From Bacillota bacterium (lineage in GTDB: Bacteria; Bacillota_I; Bacilli_A; RFN20; CAG-826), in contig DOQE01000079.1 of assembly GCA_003512585.1 (NCBI GenBank), forward strand, positions 1 to 6,466: a stretch of DNA of 6,466 bases, read 5' to 3'. Of this stretch, positions 4,925 through 6,466 are shown piece after piece; the stretch's first letter is position 1; the number at the start of each line of letters is the position of its first letter. The notes under the pieces were generated by a model. The model ran no database searches, had not been told where the DNA came from, and saw only the letters and a list, made by a program, of their open reading frames with translations. Made by a program: the position numbers and the translations under genes.

Positions 4925-6466
4925 ATGAAAAAAGCTTTAATAAGGGCAGCACTATTTATAACTAGTTCATTACTTTCTTCATGTCAAATTATTACAATTA
5001 AAAATTCCTCAAGCGAAAAAGAAATAGGTATATTAAATTTTAATGATTTTATAGATTTAATCCCTGCCACCGCTTCTTCTTTAAACAATATAAATGTAAC
5101 GCTAGAAAACATCGATTTTAATCTATGTTTTGATAAAGTTACTTACAGCAAAAACGAGGAAGCCTTAGAAATAGAAGAAGGGGGATCGCTTTTTAATTTA
5201 GATGCCTTGCCCAATATTGAAGAAATCTCATTTTCTTTTAAAAACGAAATCGAAACCATACTCAATATTAACGATGATTTGCTCTATCAGCCAACAAATA
5301 AAAATAAATATATTGCGTCAGAAAACGCATACACGTATACCTCTTTTAAGGCGAGTGAAGATGATTTTCTTGCAACTTCAGCTTATTTCAATTTCTATTC
5401 AAAGCTAGGAAAAACATATATTAAAAATTTACAAATTAAATATAAAACTAGTCTAAATGCGTATCAAAATTCTATAAACAGTATTTCTTTTGCCGAACTA
5501 GAAAATCAAAAAGAAATCGGATGCATCTATAAAGATGACAACAAAAAGTCCGTATTGGCAAGTTATAAAGACGGAAAACAGACAAAATTACAATATGACC
5601 CCAAAGGTTTATTTGGTTATAAATTAATTGGAAAAAATGAGAAAAATAACGAATTAAATGGAGAAACACCTTTTACTAATCTAGATTTAGGAAAAGCTTC
5701 CTTTAAGGCAATATATAGAGGACACGTATCTAATTTAGTTAGTTTTGATATAGTTGGCAATGATTCTTCTTTTTCGATTTCCCCAAATGAAAAAACAATA
5801 AGTGTTGGCTCTTCTTTTACTATAGAAGTTAAATCGAATTCCGCCTTGGAAGGACAAGTAATTTTTTCTTCTTCAAACGAAGAAATAGCTAGCGTTACTT
5901 CCATTGGATTAGTAAAGGGAAAAAAGGAAGGCTATGCCCAAATTAAAGTCACATATTTAAATATCACTAAAGTATGTAACGTGACGGTTATAAAAAGCGA
6001 TGGCTATAAAAAAGTCGAAGCAAAGGATACAGTAGCTAATCTTAGCAATACTTACGCGCCCTCTAAAGGTAGACAAAAACTCTTATTCGTCCCAATAAAA
6101 CTAGCCGAAGCCACTTATACTTGGAATAGCAATTACTTAAATCAAATCCAAGAAAATATATCTACCATTTCTAACTATTATAAAAATGCTTCTTTTGGAA
6201 AACTTCGATTAGATGGGGGTATTGCCGGTAGTTTAACGAAAATGTATTCATCTTCATTTAAAGAAAGCGAGCTTCAAGGAACGACTAATCTAGCCTATAC
6301 CAAGCTTTATAGTATCATGAATTCGGCCATTGCTTGGGTAAAAAACAATTATCCTGAGATAAACTTATCTGATTACGATACAAATGATGATGGTTATTTA
6401 GATTCGGTTCACTTTATCTTTAACGGGAGCGATAAGGAAGTATGGGGTGGCCCGCTTTGGCCCCAT
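4925..6466 (+). CDS. Secreted lipoprotein with Ig-like modules and an M6-type metallopeptidase domain, 5' part (cut by window edge)
   Basis: The frame is open for 514 codons from ATG 4925 to the end of the window. Residues 1-20 form a lipoprotein signal peptide: positive MKKALIR, a hydrophobic core, and lipobox LSSC with the lipidated Cys at C20. The protein should therefore be exported and anchored on the outer face of the membrane. Residues about 21-180 are not recognised. About 185-279 resemble a bacterial Ig-like module (ASYKDGKQTKLQYDPKGL, then GKASFKAIYRGHVSNLVSF). About 283-356 fit a Big_2 domain (VGSSFTIEV, SSSNEEIASV, GLVKGKKEGYAQIKV). From about 382 the sequence matches the start of M6 (immune inhibitor A-like) peptidases: KLLFVPIKL, YYKNASFGKLRLDG, and a DTNDDGYLD calcium-loop-like motif (485-493) before FIFNG and WPH (512-514). 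The HExxH zinc site is expected beyond the window, so catalytic competence cannot be judged. It is probably co-transcribed with the HAD gene. Its substrate, host protein or other, is unknown. Confidence 0.85.
   Translation, partial: MKKALIRAALFITSSLLSSCQIITIKNSSSEKEIGILNFNDFIDLIPATASSLNNINVTLENIDFNLCFDKVTYSKNEEALEIEEGGSLFNLDALPNIEEISFSFKNEIETILNINDDLLYQPTNKNKYIASENAYTYTSFKASEDDFLATSAYFNFYSKLGKTYIKNLQIKYKTSLNAYQNSINSISFAELENQKEIGCIYKDDNKKSVLASYKDGKQTKLQYDPKGLFGYKLIGKNEKNNELNGETPFTNLDLGKASFKAIYRGHVSNLVSFDIVGNDSSFSISPNEKTISVGSSFTIEVKSNSALEGQVIFSSSNEEIASVTSIGLVKGKKEGYAQIKVTYLNITKVCNVTVIKSDGYKKVEAKDTVANLSNTYAPSKGRQKLLFVPIKLAEATYTWNSNYLNQIQENISTISNYYKNASFGKLRLDGGIAGSLTKMYSSSFKESELQGTTNLAYTKLYSIMNSAIAWVKNNYPEINLSDYDTNDDGYLDSVHFIFNGSDKEVWGGPLWPH

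Noticed and set aside
5202..5408. Plus-strand open frame of 68 codons
   Set aside because: It lies wholly inside the lipoprotein gene in another frame, has no convincing ribosome binding site and a low-complexity product; it is a shadow.
5472..5904. Two minus-strand open frames of 65 and 95 codons
   Set aside because: They are antisense to the well-supported lipoprotein gene, overlap each other, and show no recognisable domain.
1..6466. A novel defence, mobile or RNA-based system
   Set aside because: No transposase, integrase, direct repeat array, CRISPR, reverse transcriptase, toxin-antitoxin pair or structured RNA is visible; the genes are chiefly housekeeping plus one surface protein.

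Overview
The window is AT-rich and densely coded. It reads like a piece of chromosome from a low-GC Gram-positive bacterium (Bacillota/Bacilli, possibly an Erysipelotrichia-like or uncultured gut 'RF39-type' lineage; that placement is inference). The support is an EzrA-type FtsZ regulator, a rhodanese-less ThiI of the Bacillus type next to its own cysteine desulfurase, and a lipoprotein signal of Gram-positive style. Tryptophan is encoded by TGG wherever I checked it, and no in-frame TGA is read through, so the standard bacterial code applies rather than the Mycoplasma code.

Left part (1-4224, minus strand): a tight four-gene operon read from right to left, ezrA -> nifZ-like cysteine desulfurase -> thiI -> a DUF3737-family gene that runs off the left edge. 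The gaps are 6 nt between ezrA and nifZ, a 4-nt ATGA overlap between nifZ and thiI, and an 8-nt overlap between thiI and the DUF3737 gene, so translational coupling is likely. The ezrA-nifZ-thiI order is also known from Bacillus subtilis. The desulfurase is expected to hand persulfide sulfur to ThiI for 4-thiouridine formation in tRNA. EzrA is a membrane-anchored coiled-coil cell-division protein and has no obvious link to sulfur transfer.

Centre (4225-4336): a 112-nt divergent intergenic region. It holds a perfect 18-bp palindrome touching the ezrA start codon, a run of A-tracts, and a short inverted repeat before the rightward gene. Both genes that leave this region lack a convincing Shine-Dalgarno sequence. 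Each has a -10-like hexamer 8-9 nt before its start codon, which suggests leaderless or nearly leaderless messages.

Right part (4337-6466, plus strand): a small HAD-superfamily hydrolase, then after 15 nt a long lipoprotein that runs off the right edge. The lipoprotein has two Ig-like modules and the first part of an M6 (immune inhibitor A-like) metallopeptidase domain. The window ends just before the expected zinc-binding HExxH.

I see no tRNA, rRNA, CRISPR array, insertion sequence or convincing terminator. The only novelty candidates are modest: the unusual operon partner (DUF3737), the divergent control region with its apparently leaderless starts, the altered active-site motif in the HAD protein, and the truncated M6 lipoprotein.
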